Part shown: positions 8,765 through 18,384 of the stretch, one piece after another
How the letters are laid out: each line of letters begins with the position of its first letter
Numbering within the stretch: the stretch's first letter is position 1
Notes under the pieces: generated by a model
Databases searched by the model: none
What the model was told of the DNA's origin: nothing
What the model saw: the letters and a program-made list of their open reading frames with translations, nothing else
Source: an uncultured Aquimarina sp.
GTDB lineage: Bacteria > Bacteroidota > Bacteroidia > Flavobacteriales > Flavobacteriaceae
Direction: 5' to 3'
Length of the DNA: 64,000 bases
NCBI GenBank assembly: GCA_947489685.1
Contig: CANLEM010000002.1
Location: 806,001 to 870,000 of the forward strand
Made by a program: the position numbers and the translations under genes

Positions 8765-11700
8765 TTATATATATTTTATGGTGATATTCTCGTCAAAGTA
8801 AATAAGAATTTTGTTGGTTATAGTGTGTCCCATTTCCTGCAAGACATGGGCATATTCAAGAATTTGATTGGCATGAGAATGATCATATGTGCCAGTTTTA
8901 TAGTCTATTATGGTTGTCATTCTATTTTTATCAATCACTACCCTGTCCGGTCTTAATAGTCTACCGTTAAAGATTATATCCCTTTCATTATACACGATAT
9001 TTGTTTCCGAAAAATAAGAAGAAAGTTCTGGGTGCCTTACTACGCTTATTAACTCTTTGTTTAGCATTTCTTTATCCAAAAGAGTAATTTCTCCTTTCAC
9101 ATAGGCTTCATTAATTACCTTTATTACATCTTGATCTGTGTATATCAAAGACATTAGATCATGAATCAAGTTTCCTTTTTCTATGGCGTTCTTTTGAGAA
9201 GTATCCCATAGTTTACCCGAATTGGTCACTATATGCACTTTATATGTTCTTGAAAAGTCATTAAATCCTTTTAGTTGTATAACTTTGGGTTTGTAACCAT
9301 CCTTTTCTTCAGAATAAGGTCTTGCCGGCTCGCCAAAGGCATATTCAACTTTTTCATGATCCCATTCTCCTAAACTCTTTAAATATCCTATAAGTTTTCC
9401 CGAGAATTTATTGGAGTTACTTTCACCTTTACTCGTAAGCTCCATTTTAGATATAACGTACAATTGTTCTTTGGCTCGAGTGAGTACCACGTATAATAGA
9501 TTAAATGAATCTAGTTCTAATTGCGCTTGTCTATCCCGAACAATTTCTTGAGCCTGCTCTCCGTAATCGGCAATGTTTTTGTTATAATCCACAAAAACTT
9601 CTTGAAAACCAGCGTACTCTTCTGTACCTACAGAAAGCCAGGTTTTGGGTTCTATCTCTCTATAGATATCTATATTGGCATATGGGTATATTACACAAGA
9701 AAACTCTAACCCTTTGGCTTTATGGATCGTCATAATCTTAATAGCTTTCTCAGACTCTGGAGCTACTATACTTAACTTGTCCTTTTTGTCATTCCAATAA
9801 GAAAGAAATCCTATTACCCCTTCTGTATGTTTTTGGGTATATGAAAAAACCACATCTAAGAAGAACTGGAGATAAGCGGGCGCTACTTTGGCAAGTTTAA
9901 AAGAACTAATAATATATTCTATTGCATCGTACAAAGGTTTAATTGCCAATGGGCCAAGGTCAAATTCGATTCCTAAAGCTTTCAATCCAGATAAAAACTC
10001 TACGCTCTCACAAAACACCATTTTTTGCAAAAACCCATGTTTATCTTTAATCGAAAATCGTTCTGCAATAAAATGCAATACATTAATTTTTGCCAATAGG
10101 TTCTCGGGTTCTACAAACCAGGATAACATATCTACAATAAATTTAACTTCGGGGGCATTTTGAATCAATAGTGTTTCAGAAGAAATTATAGAGATTCCTT
10201 TTTTAGTAAGAAAATCGGCAATTATAGTGCCCTCCTTTTGTTTTCTTACGATAATACATATCTGATTTAACTCATACCCTTTATCCAGAAGCTCTACAAC
10301 CTGATCATATACTTTTTGCGGATATAATTCATTTTCTTCGGCAGCATTTTTGGCTTTAATAAATGAAACATTTACATAGCCTCCTTTTTTCGAATTGGTC
10401 TCTTGGTTGTTTCCTGATACATAGAGTTCTTTATGTTTTTGATCGCTGCAATCATTTGCCAAAAAAGTAAAAAACGCATTATTAAATTTAATCACCTCTT
10501 CGTGACTACGATAGTTTCTAGGTAAATTAAGTACTTGTTTTTGCTTTACCGAAAACGGATTTTGATCTGTAGATAAATCAATAAATTGCTCGGCTTTCCC
10601 GCCTCGCCATCTATATATAGCTTGCTTTGCATCACCTACTATGGTGATTTGTCCTTTCTTTCCGGATAGCGTTTCGGTTGCCACGGCATTATCAATCAAA
10701 GGGATTAGGTTATTCCATTGTAACTCTGATGTGTCCTGAAACTCATCAATAAAATAATCCCTATACCGCTCTCCTAATCGTTCATAAATAAAAGGTGCAG
10801 GCTGATCTTGAATAGAGGTACTTATTACTGTATTAAATTCTGATATTAAAAGAATTTTTCTGTCTTTTTTTATGGCATTTAACTCTTTGTTAATAGCATT
10901 CAATACCGAAAGAGGGGTAAGGTTTTTGATTATATTTTGAAAAAGACGAATCTGGATTAAATAATGCTTAGTTTGTATAAAGCCATCTTCGATCATTGAT
11001 CTAATGCTATCGATCCATTCTTTTTTGTGACTATCTAATTTATTGTTATAAAATGATGCCGTTCGGATATCTTGTTTCCAAGCTGCTTTAAAATCGATTC
11101 CCTTTTCTTTATTTGCTATTTTTTGAAAATGAACTGGTATGGAGCTTCTCGTAAAATCTTCAAACACCAAACCCATTTGCTTAATGATATCCAGAGTTTT
11201 ATTTGCAATTGTAATATTGATGTCCTGCGTTTCGGTAATTTTTTTGGATAGTATTACTTTTAACTCCTCAAAATCTTGTGCGGTTTTATTTGAAAAGGCA
11301 TTAACATGCTTGCGATCATTTTCGCTAAATAAAAGTTTGGCTACTTTTTGAAGTTCTAGTGTAATATCCCAACTTTTATCATCTTCAATCTTACTATTTG
11401 CAAAATCAATAATCAATCTAGTTAATTCTTGATCCAGACCTATTTTGGATATAAGCGCATCAATCGCCTCTTGTATCAATACATCTGTATCCATTTCGAT
11501 TTCAAAATTCATCGGAATTCCAAGATCGTATGCAAATGTTCGGATTACCCTATGTGTAAAAGTATCTATAGTAACAATATCAAAAGCAGCATAATTATGA
11601 AGAATGCTGTTTAGAATGTTATTGGCTTTTCTTTTTAGTTTTTCTGCGGGTAAGCCTGTTTCTATAATTAATTCATTATATAAATCTTCATATTTAGATG

Positions 11701-11914
11701 ATCTAACATCGCTACTTATGGCAATGAGGTTTTCTAGAATCCTCATTTTCATTTCGGCAACCGCTTTATTAGTAAACGTTATGGCCAAAATATTCTTATA
11801 ACTATCTTTAAATTCTCCTTTTAAAAGCGTTGTCAAATACGCCTTTACCAAAGTATATGTTTTTCCTGCTCCGGCAGCGGCATTATAAACGGTAAAAGCA
11901 ATGTGGGGATCCAA
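8765..11914 (-). CDS. addA: AddA-like UvrD/Rep helicase with C-terminal nuclease
   Basis: The 1049-residue protein is the motor-nuclease subunit of an AddAB-type double-strand-break resection enzyme. Superfamily 1 helicase motifs are in order: Walker A NAAAGAGKTYTLV (residues 11-23), motif II DEFQDTSELQW, motif III GDAKQAIYRWRGG, motif V IMTIHKAKGLEF and motif VI VVLTRAKEQLYV. The C-terminal RecB-like nuclease shows LRPDRVVIDKNR and TIIDYKTG, the D...D-x-K active site. The frame has no ATG near the Walker A, and a TTG giving MDPHIAFTVY fits the family N-terminus. The AddB partner lies downstream on the same strand but is separated by ompA and its terminator. Confidence 0.88.
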   Translation of the reverse strand: MDPHIAFTVYNAAAGAGKTYTLVKAYLTTLLKGEFKDSYKNILAITFTNKAVAEMKMRILENLIAISSDVRSSKYEDLYNELIIETGLPAEKLKRKANNILNSILHNYAAFDIVTIDTFTHRVIRTFAYDLGIPMNFEIEMDTDVLIQEAIDALISKIGLDQELTRLIIDFANSKIEDDKSWDITLELQKVAKLLFSENDRKHVNAFSNKTAQDFEELKVILSKKITETQDINITIANKTLDIIKQMGLVFEDFTRSSIPVHFQKIANKEKGIDFKAAWKQDIRTASFYNNKLDSHKKEWIDSIRSMIEDGFIQTKHYLIQIRLFQNIIKNLTPLSVLNAINKELNAIKKDRKILLISEFNTVISTSIQDQPAPFIYERLGERYRDYFIDEFQDTSELQWNNLIPLIDNAVATETLSGKKGQITIVGDAKQAIYRWRGGKAEQFIDLSTDQNPFSVKQKQVLNLPRNYRSHEEVIKFNNAFFTFLANDCSDQKHKELYVSGNNQETNSKKGGYVNVSFIKAKNAAEENELYPQKVYDQVVELLDKGYELNQICIIVRKQKEGTIIADFLTKKGISIISSETLLIQNAPEVKFIVDMLSWFVEPENLLAKINVLHFIAERFSIKDKHGFLQKMVFCESVEFLSGLKALGIEFDLGPLAIKPLYDAIEYIISSFKLAKVAPAYLQFFLDVVFSYTQKHTEGVIGFLSYWNDKKDKLSIVAPESEKAIKIMTIHKAKGLEFSCVIYPYANIDIYREIEPKTWLSVGTEEYAGFQEVFVDYNKNIADYGEQAQEIVRDRQAQLELDSFNLLYVVLTRAKEQLYVISKMELTSKGESNSNKFSGKLIGYLKSLGEWDHEKVEYAFGEPARPYSEEKDGYKPKVIQLKGFNDFSRTYKVHIVTNSGKLWDTSQKNAIEKGNLIHDLMSLIYTDQDVIKVINEAYVKGEITLLDKEMLNKELISVVRHPELSSYFSETNIVYNERDIIFNGRLLRPDRVVIDKNRMTTIIDYKTGTYDHSHANQILEYAHVLQEMGHTITNKILIYFDENITIKYI

Positions 11915-12060
11915 TTCTATTTTTTTACTAAAATACTAAAAGGATATATTATTAAGCCAAGCTATGCTCAAAATATTAGACTTCAATGGTCATATAAATG
12001 ATGTTTTCCGTTTTAATTAATTTATAACAATTATTAATTTTTATTCATCACTCTAATTGT

Positions 12061-12068
12061 TAAATTTG
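12061..12068 (+). promoter_or_regulatory. -7 box of sodA
   Basis: TAAATTTG matches the consensus TAnnTTTG 37 nt before the sodA start. No TTG is visible at the usual -33 spacing. Confidence 0.55.
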
Positions 12069-12105
12069 ATGTCATTTTTATTTTTATTAATCAAAATAAT
12101 AACAT

Positions 12106-12714
12106 ATGTCATTCGAATTACCAAAATTAAACTATGCCTTTGATGCATTAGAACCTCATATAGATGCTCGTACAATGGAAATCCATCATGATAAACATCA
12201 TGCAGGGTATACCAATAAATTAAATGGAGCTATCGAGGGAACTGATCTTGAAGGAAAAACAATCGAAAACATTCTTATCAACCTAGATATGTCTAATAAT
12301 GCTGTTAGAAATAATGGTGGTGGTTATTATAATCATAGCTTATTCTGGGAAATTATGTCTCCTAATGGTGGCGGAAAACCTTCTGGAGATCTTGCAGACG
12401 CTATTAATGCTGCATACGGTTCTTTTGATGCTTTTAAAGATGCATTTTCTAACGCAGCAGGTACTCGGTTTGGTTCTGGATGGGCATGGTTATGTGTTCA
12501 TCAAGGAGGAAAAGTAGAAGTTTGTTCTACACCCAATCAAGACAATCCTTTAATGCCAGGTGTTGGTTGTGGAGGATTACCTATTCTTGGTTTGGATGTA
12601 TGGGAACATGCTTACTATTTAAATTATCAGAATCGTCGCCCGGATTATGTTTCGGCATTTTTTAATGTAATCGATTGGAATGAGGTTTCTAGTCGATATG
12701 CTCAAGGGAAATAA
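12106..12714 (+). CDS. sodA: Superoxide dismutase, Mn type
   Basis: The 202-residue cytoplasmic enzyme dismutates superoxide. The metal ligands are visible: His27 in IHHDKHH, His76 in [10 protein letters not shown], and Asp163 and His167 in [14 protein letters not shown] preceded by glycines, and the Gln in TPNQDNPLM (residue 144), are features of Mn rather than Fe enzymes, although cambialistic behaviour cannot be excluded. The length is normal for the family. It is monocistronic, with its own -7 box and a strong hairpin terminator 31 nt downstream. The long convergent gap to purF holds only two terminators. Confidence 0.96.
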   Translation: MSFELPKLNYAFDALEPHIDARTMEIHHDKHHAGYTNKLNGAIEGTDLEGKTIENILINLDMSNNAVRNNGGGYYNHSLFWEIMSPNGGGKPSGDLADAINAAYGSFDAFKDAFSNAAGTRFGSGWAWLCVHQGGKVEVCSTPNQDNPLMPGVGCGGLPILGLDVWEHAYYLNYQNRRPDYVSAFFNVIDWNEVSSRYAQGK

Positions 12715-12744
12715 GATTAAATAAAACTAGTATCGTAAAAACAG

Positions 12745-12772
12745 AAAGAGTCACAATATTGTGACTCTTTTT
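12745..12772 (+). terminator. Terminator of sodA
   Basis: A 26-nt perfect palindrome (AAAGAGTCACAA and its complement) followed by T residues, 31 nt after the sodA stop. Confidence 0.88.
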
Positions 12773-12804
12773 ATATATAGATATGCTACGAAATGTTCTA
12801 AAAT

Positions 12805-12833
12805 AAAAAAAGGTGGAAAGTCCACCTTTTTTT
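12805..12833 (-). terminator. Terminator downstream of the purF-like gene
   Basis: Stem AAAGGTGGA/TCCACCTTT with a 3-nt loop, flanked by A and T runs so it can act in both directions. It is about 155 nt after the purF-like stop. The stretch 12834-12985 between them shows no open frame or other signal. Confidence 0.8.
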
Positions 12834-12985
12834 GCCCCAAATCTACCATGAACTTAACCTACTTATGCTATGGCTTTGCTAATATAAGACGGAAATTCAT
12901 TGTGAAAAAATGTTTTAGATGAAAGGTCAAAATACTTGTTGAACTACACAAATTAACCATTTTTAACAACAAAAATTTTACGTTT

Positions 12986-14884
12986 TTAATACGCTCTTTC
13001 GTTTTTCCCTTCGTAAAAATTTATGAAGGCTTTGTTTACCACTCTATTTCCTCCAATTGTTGGGTAATCCCCTGTAAAATACCAGTCTCCCAGATTCTTA
13101 GGACAAGCCTTATGTAGGTTATCTACTGTTTGATATATGATTTTAACTTCGGCATTTACGGTTTTGTCGCTTAACAATTCTGCAATTTTATCACTGATTT
13201 CCTGATCTGGAAATCCATCATAAATCTCCTTGACAAAATTCTGAACTTCGGCGTCAGCCAAATTTTCCTGAGCCTTACATTTTTCATAAACTCGTTCTAC
13301 CAAATCGTAATTTCCATTTTCTTTTAAAAGTTCTAATGCGGCTCTAAATGCAATTAATCCTTCTAATCTTGCCATATCAATCCCATAACAATCCGGATAA
13401 CGAATTTGAGGGGCCGAAGAAACGATTACAATTTTCTTAGGTTGTAATCTATCCATCATTTTAATGATACTCTTTTTTAAAGTAGTACCTCTTACGATAC
13501 TATCATCAATAATCACAAGATTATCATTAGATTTCACAACCCCATATGTTACATCATACACATGAGCAACAAGATCATCTCTACTACTATCTTCAGTAAT
13601 AAACGTACGCAGTTTTGCATCTTTAATCGCGATCTTTTCTGTTCTAAGCCTAGCCGAAAGAATTTCGGTTAATCGATCATCTGTTAATGTGTCTTTTTCA
13701 GAAAGTATAGTTTCGTTTTTCTGCTTATTTAATTCATCCTGAGCTGCTTCTACCATACCATAGAAAGAAGTTTCTGCTGTATTAGGAATAAAAGAAAAAA
13801 CAGTGTTTACGGTGTCATGGTCAATTTCTTTAAGAACTTGAGGCATGATTAATTTTCCTAGGTTTTTTCTTTCTTCATAAATCTCTGCATCACTTCCTCT
13901 AGAGAAATATATTCTTTCAAAAGAACACGCCTTGCGTTGTAATGGTTCGATAATCTCTTTTATAGACGTATCTCCATTATTCTTTACGATGATCGCTTTT
14001 CCTGGATCTAATTCGATCACTTTTTCAAAAGGAACATCAAATACAGTTTGTATCACAGGTCGCTCTGAGGCAACTACAACAACCTCATCATCTTTATAAT
14101 AATATGCAGGTCGGATTCCGGCAGGATCTCTTAATACAAATGCATCTCCATGACCCAGCATTCCGGCCATTGCGTATCCTCCATCCCAATCTCTTGAAGA
14201 TTTTCTTAGTATTTTGGCAACATTAAGTCGTTCTACAATTTGAGGAGAAGCATCAATCTTATTATATCCTTCTTTTTTTAGTTTTTTATACAGTTTGGCA
14301 ACTTCAGAATCCAGGAAATGTCCAATCTTCTCCATTACGGTTACTGTATCTACCTTATCTTTTGGGTGCTGACCTAATCGAACCAAGTTATCAAATAACA
14401 CATCGTTATTTGTCATATTAAAGTTTCCGGCAACGATAAGGTTACGGTGCATCCAGTTGTTTTGTCTTAAAAATGGATGAACACTCTCTACACTATTTTT
14501 ACCAAATGTACCATAACGAACATGCCCAAGTAGTACCTCTCCTATATAAGGGATGTTCTTTTTTTGCAGGTCAACATTATCAGTATATTCGGGGTGATCC
14601 ACCAATTCTTTATTTATTCTATCATTTATCTGAGAGAATATGTCCTGAATAGGTTGCGTCTCGCTAGAGCGAACCCTACTTATATATCGCTCTCCAGGAG
14701 GGGTGTTTAACTTAATACTTGCAAAACCGGCACCATCCTGGCCTCGATTATGTTGTTTTTCCATCATTAGGTACATCTTATTTACTCCATAAAATGCACT
14801 TCCGTATTTTTGTTTATAATACTCTAATGGTTTTAATAGACGAATAAATGCTATCCCGCATTCGTGTTTTAACGCATCACTCAT
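12986..14884 (-). CDS. purF: Amidophosphoribosyltransferase family protein, long Bacteroidota form
   Basis: The 632-residue protein has the N-terminal Ntn glutamine amidotransferase domain, with the nucleophile candidate Cys9 in MSDALKHECGIAF, then QHNRGQDGAGFAS and VLLGHVRYGTFGKNS. The C-terminal phosphoribosyltransferase domain has the PRPP loop VIIDDSIVRGTT. It would transfer glutamine amide nitrogen to PRPP in the first purine step. It is longer than the roughly 500-residue classical PurF, with extra segments in the amidotransferase part and a C-terminal extension. This long form is widespread in Bacteroidota, sometimes alongside a canonical PurF, so it may be a paralogue with a modified role. 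Its neighbours include purN, but not in one operon. Confidence 0.85.
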   Translation of the reverse strand: MSDALKHECGIAFIRLLKPLEYYKQKYGSAFYGVNKMYLMMEKQHNRGQDGAGFASIKLNTPPGERYISRVRSSETQPIQDIFSQINDRINKELVDHPEYTDNVDLQKKNIPYIGEVLLGHVRYGTFGKNSVESVHPFLRQNNWMHRNLIVAGNFNMTNNDVLFDNLVRLGQHPKDKVDTVTVMEKIGHFLDSEVAKLYKKLKKEGYNKIDASPQIVERLNVAKILRKSSRDWDGGYAMAGMLGHGDAFVLRDPAGIRPAYYYKDDEVVVVASERPVIQTVFDVPFEKVIELDPGKAIIVKNNGDTSIKEIIEPLQRKACSFERIYFSRGSDAEIYEERKNLGKLIMPQVLKEIDHDTVNTVFSFIPNTAETSFYGMVEAAQDELNKQKNETILSEKDTLTDDRLTEILSARLRTEKIAIKDAKLRTFITEDSSRDDLVAHVYDVTYGVVKSNDNLVIIDDSIVRGTTLKKSIIKMMDRLQPKKIVIVSSAPQIRYPDCYGIDMARLEGLIAFRAALELLKENGNYDLVERVYEKCKAQENLADAEVQNFVKEIYDGFPDQEISDKIAELLSDKTVNAEVKIIYQTVDNLHKACPKNLGDWYFTGDYPTIGGNRVVNKAFINFYEGKNERAY

Positions 14885-14928
14885 TGTATTCCAAAAATTC
14901 TAAGTTGTTGTGTTGGGTAAACCATAAT

Positions 14929-14958
14929 TAAAAAAGCCCCAAAGCATCGTTTAGGGCT
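14929..14958 (-). terminator. Terminator of the PfkB kinase gene
   Basis: On the minus strand AGCCCTAAA pairs with TTTGGGGCT (one U-G wobble), followed by six T residues, just after the kinase stop at 14969. Confidence 0.82.
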
Positions 14959-14968
14959 ACATTTATAT

Positions 14969-15898
14969 TTAAGACAATTCTATTTCGAATTGTGTTAATT
15001 CTTTAAATTGTTGAAGTCTTTTTTGAACTTCTGCTCGATCTAAATTCTCCATTCGTTCTGTTCCAAATTTTTCGACACAAAAGGAAGCCAAATTGGATGC
15101 ATGAATAATTGCTTTTTTCATATTCTCAAAAGAGAGATCACTTGTTTTGGTCAAATACCCTGCAAAACCTCCTGCAAATGTATCGCCAGCTCCTGTTGGA
15201 TCAAAAACTTCTTCTAAAGGTAATGCCGGTGCAAAGAAAATCTGTTCTTTATGAAACAATAATGCCCCATGCTCTCCTTTTTTAATCACAACATACTTAG
15301 GCCCCATCTTTTCGATAGCTCTGGCTGCTTTTACCAAAGAATATTCTCCACTAAGCTGTCTTGCTTCTTCGTCATTTATAGTAATTACATCTACTTTGGC
15401 AATAACTTTGTGCAAGTCCTCTATAAATGCATCTTCCATCCAGAAGTTCATAGTATCAAGAATTGCCAATTTTGGTTTTTCGGTAAACTGCTCTAAAACA
15501 CTAAGCTGCACTGATGGGTTTAAATTACCTAGTACTACAATTTCTGCATCCTTATAATTATCAGGAACTATTGGTTGAAAATCTGCAAGTACATTAAGTT
15601 GTGTTTCTAATGTATCTCTAGAGTTTAAATCATTATGATATCGACCACTCCAGAAAAAGGTCTTACCGCCTTCTACAATCTTTATTGCCGAAGTATCAAT
15701 ATTTTTCTCTTCTAATGTTTCAAAATAATCCTTTGGGAAATCTTCTCCAACAACAGAAACAATTGCCGACGGAATATTAAAATTAGAAGCAGAAAGAGCG
15801 ATATACGGTGCAGCTCCTCCTAAAATTTTGTCAGTTTTTCCAAATGGGGTTTCTATAGCATCAAAAGCAACAGAACCTACAATTAATAATTTGCTCAT
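14969..15898 (-). CDS. PfkB-family sugar/nucleoside kinase
   Basis: Starting at MSKLLIVGSVAFDAIETPFG the protein has 309 residues. An in-frame ATG eight codons upstream lies inside the likely -7 box (15920-15927) and is rejected. The PfkB/ribokinase signatures are present: the N-terminal GGAAPYIALSA region and the C-terminal DPTGAGDTFAGGFAGYL, whose Asp is the catalytic base. The enzyme phosphorylates a sugar, nucleoside or similar alcohol with ATP. The substrate is not evident from sequence. It is cytoplasmic and monocistronic, with its own promoter and a strong terminator. Confidence 0.88.
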   Translation of the reverse strand: MSKLLIVGSVAFDAIETPFGKTDKILGGAAPYIALSASNFNIPSAIVSVVGEDFPKDYFETLEEKNIDTSAIKIVEGGKTFFWSGRYHNDLNSRDTLETQLNVLADFQPIVPDNYKDAEIVVLGNLNPSVQLSVLEQFTEKPKLAILDTMNFWMEDAFIEDLHKVIAKVDVITINDEEARQLSGEYSLVKAARAIEKMGPKYVVIKKGEHGALLFHKEQIFFAPALPLEEVFDPTGAGDTFAGGFAGYLTKTSDLSFENMKKAIIHASNLASFCVEKFGTERMENLDRAEVQKRLQQFKELTQFEIELS

Positions 15899-15919
15899 AA
15901 ATAGCTTATAATTTTTTTG

Positions 15920-15927
15920 CAAATATA
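15920..15927 (-). promoter_or_regulatory. -7 box of the PfkB kinase gene
   Basis: TATATTTG on the minus strand, a full match to TAnnTTTG, with a TTG 16 nt upstream (15944-15946). Transcription would begin near 15913, which fixes translation at ATG 15896-15898. Confidence 0.6.
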
Positions 15928-15979
15928 CACTTTACTTTTCAAGCAAATCTATCAAAAGTAAAGACTTCTTAATTCACCC

Positions 15980-16576
15980 CTAAGAATTGATATTTTCAAG
16001 TGTGCGTTTTAGTGATGTAAAGGTTCTGAAAGGCCCTGTAACCAGTAGCGAATTTGTAACAAATGGCGGTAAAGCGCCCTCGGGGTTAACATATAATTGT
16101 TGTGTCACTTTTACTGTATCTCCATTACTTTCGAGCAACCAATATCCTGATAATTCTTGTATCCGAAGTGTTTTTTCTAACTCGGGAACCGCATTAGGAA
16201 CTGCATTAATAGACAGTTTTACTTTGTCTTCTGATATTTTCTGAACATTTAATTTAGAAACAACATCTCTGTTTTTTATTGGCCAGGGAAACTCATTTCT
16301 TACATAAAAAATATATTCTTGAGCATCATTGATTTTAACCAAATGACTTATTCCTTCTTTGCAATCCTTCATATATTGAGGCGCCTCGAGTAATTCACGA
16401 ATCACATTGCTTAGGGAAGTTTTAATTTCGGTTGTAGCTTTATACTCTTTATACGGACTATCTTTATAATCTCTAACCCATATCGCAATATCTCGTTGGT
16501 TCTTGGCTAATTTCCAATTGGATTGACTCAAACTTAATATTGGAATCAGAAGAAATAGGTAAACAATAGATTTCAT
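15980..16576 (-). CDS. Exported START-domain lipid-binding protein
   Basis: From ATG 16574-16576 the protein is 198 residues: signal peptide MKSIVYLFLLIPILSLSQS, then a single START/SRPBCC-type domain. Typical features are the segments WKLAKNQRDIAIWVRDYKDS and FYVRNEFPWPIKNRDVV, and the C-terminal PPFVTNSLLVTGPFRTFTSLK helix. START domains bind a hydrophobic ligand in a deep cavity, and the ligand here is unknown. The upstream in-frame ATG (16592-16594) would place charged residues RKKYY before the signal peptide and is less likely. It follows the RNase H gene on the same strand but with a gap of about 100 nt. Confidence 0.82.
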   Translation of the reverse strand: MKSIVYLFLLIPILSLSQSNWKLAKNQRDIAIWVRDYKDSPYKEYKATTEIKTSLSNVIRELLEAPQYMKDCKEGISHLVKINDAQEYIFYVRNEFPWPIKNRDVVSKLNVQKISEDKVKLSINAVPNAVPELEKTLRIQELSGYWLLESNGDTVKVTQQLYVNPEGALPPFVTNSLLVTGPFRTFTSLKRTLENINS

Positions 16577-16684
16577 GTAATACTTTTTTCGCACATAAAC
16601 ACTTAAAAATTTTAGGTTTAGTAGAAAAAAACACTGTTTTATTACAAAAAATTGATGTTAATATAGTCTAATCAAGTATGTTAT

Positions 16685-17320
16685 TTATTTCCTCCCAAAA
16701 TCCGCAGGGATTTCACCCCAGGCTTTGGTTTCCCATTTTACAATTTTGGTTGTATAGTTATTTTCTTTAAGCCAAAGTATTGCACGATCTACTAGTTCGA
16801 ACATTTCGGCATTTTTTGCAGTCCTTTTTAGCTTTGTTCTGCAGACTTTCTTTTTTACCCAACCTATTGCAATTTTAGAATCCGAATAAATAATACGGTC
16901 ACTATTTTTCTTTTTCAGGTAAGCCAACCCATGTACTAATGCCAAAAATTCTCCAATATTATTTGTGCCTTGCTTAAAGGGGCCTTGATGAAATAATTGT
17001 TTTTCGGTTTGAGTGTCTACCCCTCTATATTCCATTACTCCCGGGTTACCACTAGAAGCAGCATCGACTGCAATAGAGTATAAATTTGGTTCACCTATTT
17101 TCTCTAATTGTTCTGTTGTTAATGTTTTTTTGGATTTGCTTTTGCCTTTATAATCCTCATAATCTCCATTATATGCTTTTTTGGCAATATCAAAAGAATC
17201 AAAAGATTTGTATTTGGCAGATGCATATCCTTTTACTGCAGCTTTACAATCATCCCATTTTGTATAAATACCTGGCCTGTGTCCTTCCCAAACCACATAA
17301 AATTTCTCTTTTTTTGCCAT
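16685..17320 (-). CDS. rnhA: Ribonuclease H with N-terminal viroplasmin domain
   Basis: The 211-residue cytoplasmic protein joins an N-terminal RNase H1-type hybrid-binding (viroplasmin) domain, residues 1-50 (FYVVWEGHRPGIYTKWDDC), to a C-terminal RNase H fold. Catalytic acidic residues are seen in IAVDAASSGNPG (Asp), TNNIGEFLALVHGL (Glu) and IIYSDSKIAIGW (Asp). The closing WGEIPADFGRK is typical of the Bacteroidota form. It removes RNA from RNA-DNA hybrids such as primers and R-loops. Next on the same strand upstream is purN, 54 nt away. Confidence 0.93.
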   Translation of the reverse strand: MAKKEKFYVVWEGHRPGIYTKWDDCKAAVKGYASAKYKSFDSFDIAKKAYNGDYEDYKGKSKSKKTLTTEQLEKIGEPNLYSIAVDAASSGNPGVMEYRGVDTQTEKQLFHQGPFKQGTNNIGEFLALVHGLAYLKKKNSDRIIYSDSKIAIGWVKKKVCRTKLKRTAKNAEMFELVDRAILWLKENNYTTKIVKWETKAWGEIPADFGRK

Positions 17321-17374
17321 TTTTTCAGTTTCTATAGACAGCTATACATAACATAACCTTAATATGAAGTTGTT

Positions 17375-17950
17375 TTACTGTTCTTTTGGAAACAGTAGTT
17401 TTTCTATAACGACAGGAAAATGTTTATATTCTAATTGGTGTATGGCGTTAGCCACATCTTCTGCAGTATCATTTTTATCTATCGGGGTTTTGGCTTGAAA
17501 AATAACCGCGCCCTCATCATAATGTTCGTTTACATAATGGATCGTAATACCGCTTTCTTTTTCTTTATTTCTTACAACTGCTTCATGAACATGGTGACCA
17601 TACATGCCTTTTCCTCCATATTTTGGTAATAAGGCAGGATGGATATTAATTACACTATTTGGAAAAACGTCTATAATTTTTTTAGGAAAAATCCACAAAA
17701 ATCCAGCTAGAACAATTAAATCTGGTTTAGCATCTTTTAAAATATTGAGCACATCATTTGTGTCATAAAATGACACTCTGTCAAAGTGTAACGCCTTTGT
17801 TTTCAGGTCATGCGCTCTTCGTAAAACTTTGGCACGCTGGTTGTTAGAGAACACATGTGTTACCTCAGCAGTTTTTTGAGTTTGAAAATACTTTATGATG
17901 TTTTCGGCATTGGTACCAGAACCCGAAGCAAAAATTATTATACGCTTCAT
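17375..17950 (-). CDS. purN: Phosphoribosylglycinamide formyltransferase (GAR transformylase)
   Basis: The 191-residue enzyme transfers formyl from 10-formyl-THF to GAR, the third step of purine synthesis. The N-terminal substrate loop FASGSGTNAENI and the catalytic set Asn102, His104 (VINIHPALLPKYGG) and Asp145 (NEHYDEGAVIFQ) are all present, and the length is normal. It is transcribed divergently from acpP across a 183-nt intergenic region. Confidence 0.95.
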   Translation of the reverse strand: MKRIIIFASGSGTNAENIIKYFQTQKTAEVTHVFSNNQRAKVLRRAHDLKTKALHFDRVSFYDTNDVLNILKDAKPDLIVLAGFLWIFPKKIIDVFPNSVINIHPALLPKYGGKGMYGHHVHEAVVRNKEKESGITIHYVNEHYDEGAVIFQAKTPIDKNDTAEDVANAIHQLEYKHFPVVIEKLLFPKEQ

Positions 17951-18094
17951 ACGTCTCTAAATTGATGATTAATAAAGCACAAAAAAAACAATTATTATTA
18001 ACATAATAGGTGGCAAAAACATAATACTTCCCTATATTTGATAAAAACACAAATACATTTTTACGGGATTATGGGGTTTTAAAATAAAGTTTTT

Positions 18095-18102
18095 TATTTT
18101 TG
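18095..18102 (+). promoter_or_regulatory. -7 box of the acpP operon
   Basis: TATTTTTG, a full match to TAnnTTTG, 31 nt before the acpP start. No clear -33 TTG. Confidence 0.6.
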
Positions 18103-18133
18103 CCTCCTAAATTAAAAATTAAAATTAAACATT

Positions 18134-18367
18134 ATGTCAGACATTGCATCAAGAGTAAAAGCGATAATCGTTGACAAATTAGGTGTAGACGAAAACGAGG
18201 TTGTAAACGAAGCTAGCTTCACAAACGATCTAGGAGCTGATTCGCTAGACACTGTAGAATTGATTATGGAATTCGAAAAAGAGTTCGATATTCAAATTCC
18301 AGATGATCAAGCTGAAAACATCGCTACAGTTGGTCAAGCAATATCTTATATTGAAGACGCAAAGTAA
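18134..18367 (+). CDS. acpP: Acyl carrier protein
   Basis: The 77-residue acidic, helical protein has the phosphopantetheine attachment site Ser37 in [15 protein letters not shown]. It carries growing acyl chains in fatty-acid synthesis. It is the first gene of acpP-fabF-rnc, with 17 nt to fabF, the conserved order in Flavobacteriaceae. A TAnnTTTG box lies upstream. Confidence 0.98.
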   Translation: MSDIASRVKAIIVDKLGVDENEVVNEASFTNDLGADSLDTVELIMEFEKEFDIQIPDDQAENIATVGQAISYIEDAK

Positions 18368-18384
18368 TAACTTCACAACAAAGT

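Noticed and set aside
9950..9985. GATTC-like stretch recalling a tRNA T-arm
   Set aside because: No matching acceptor, D or anticodon stems; it lies within the helicase coding region.
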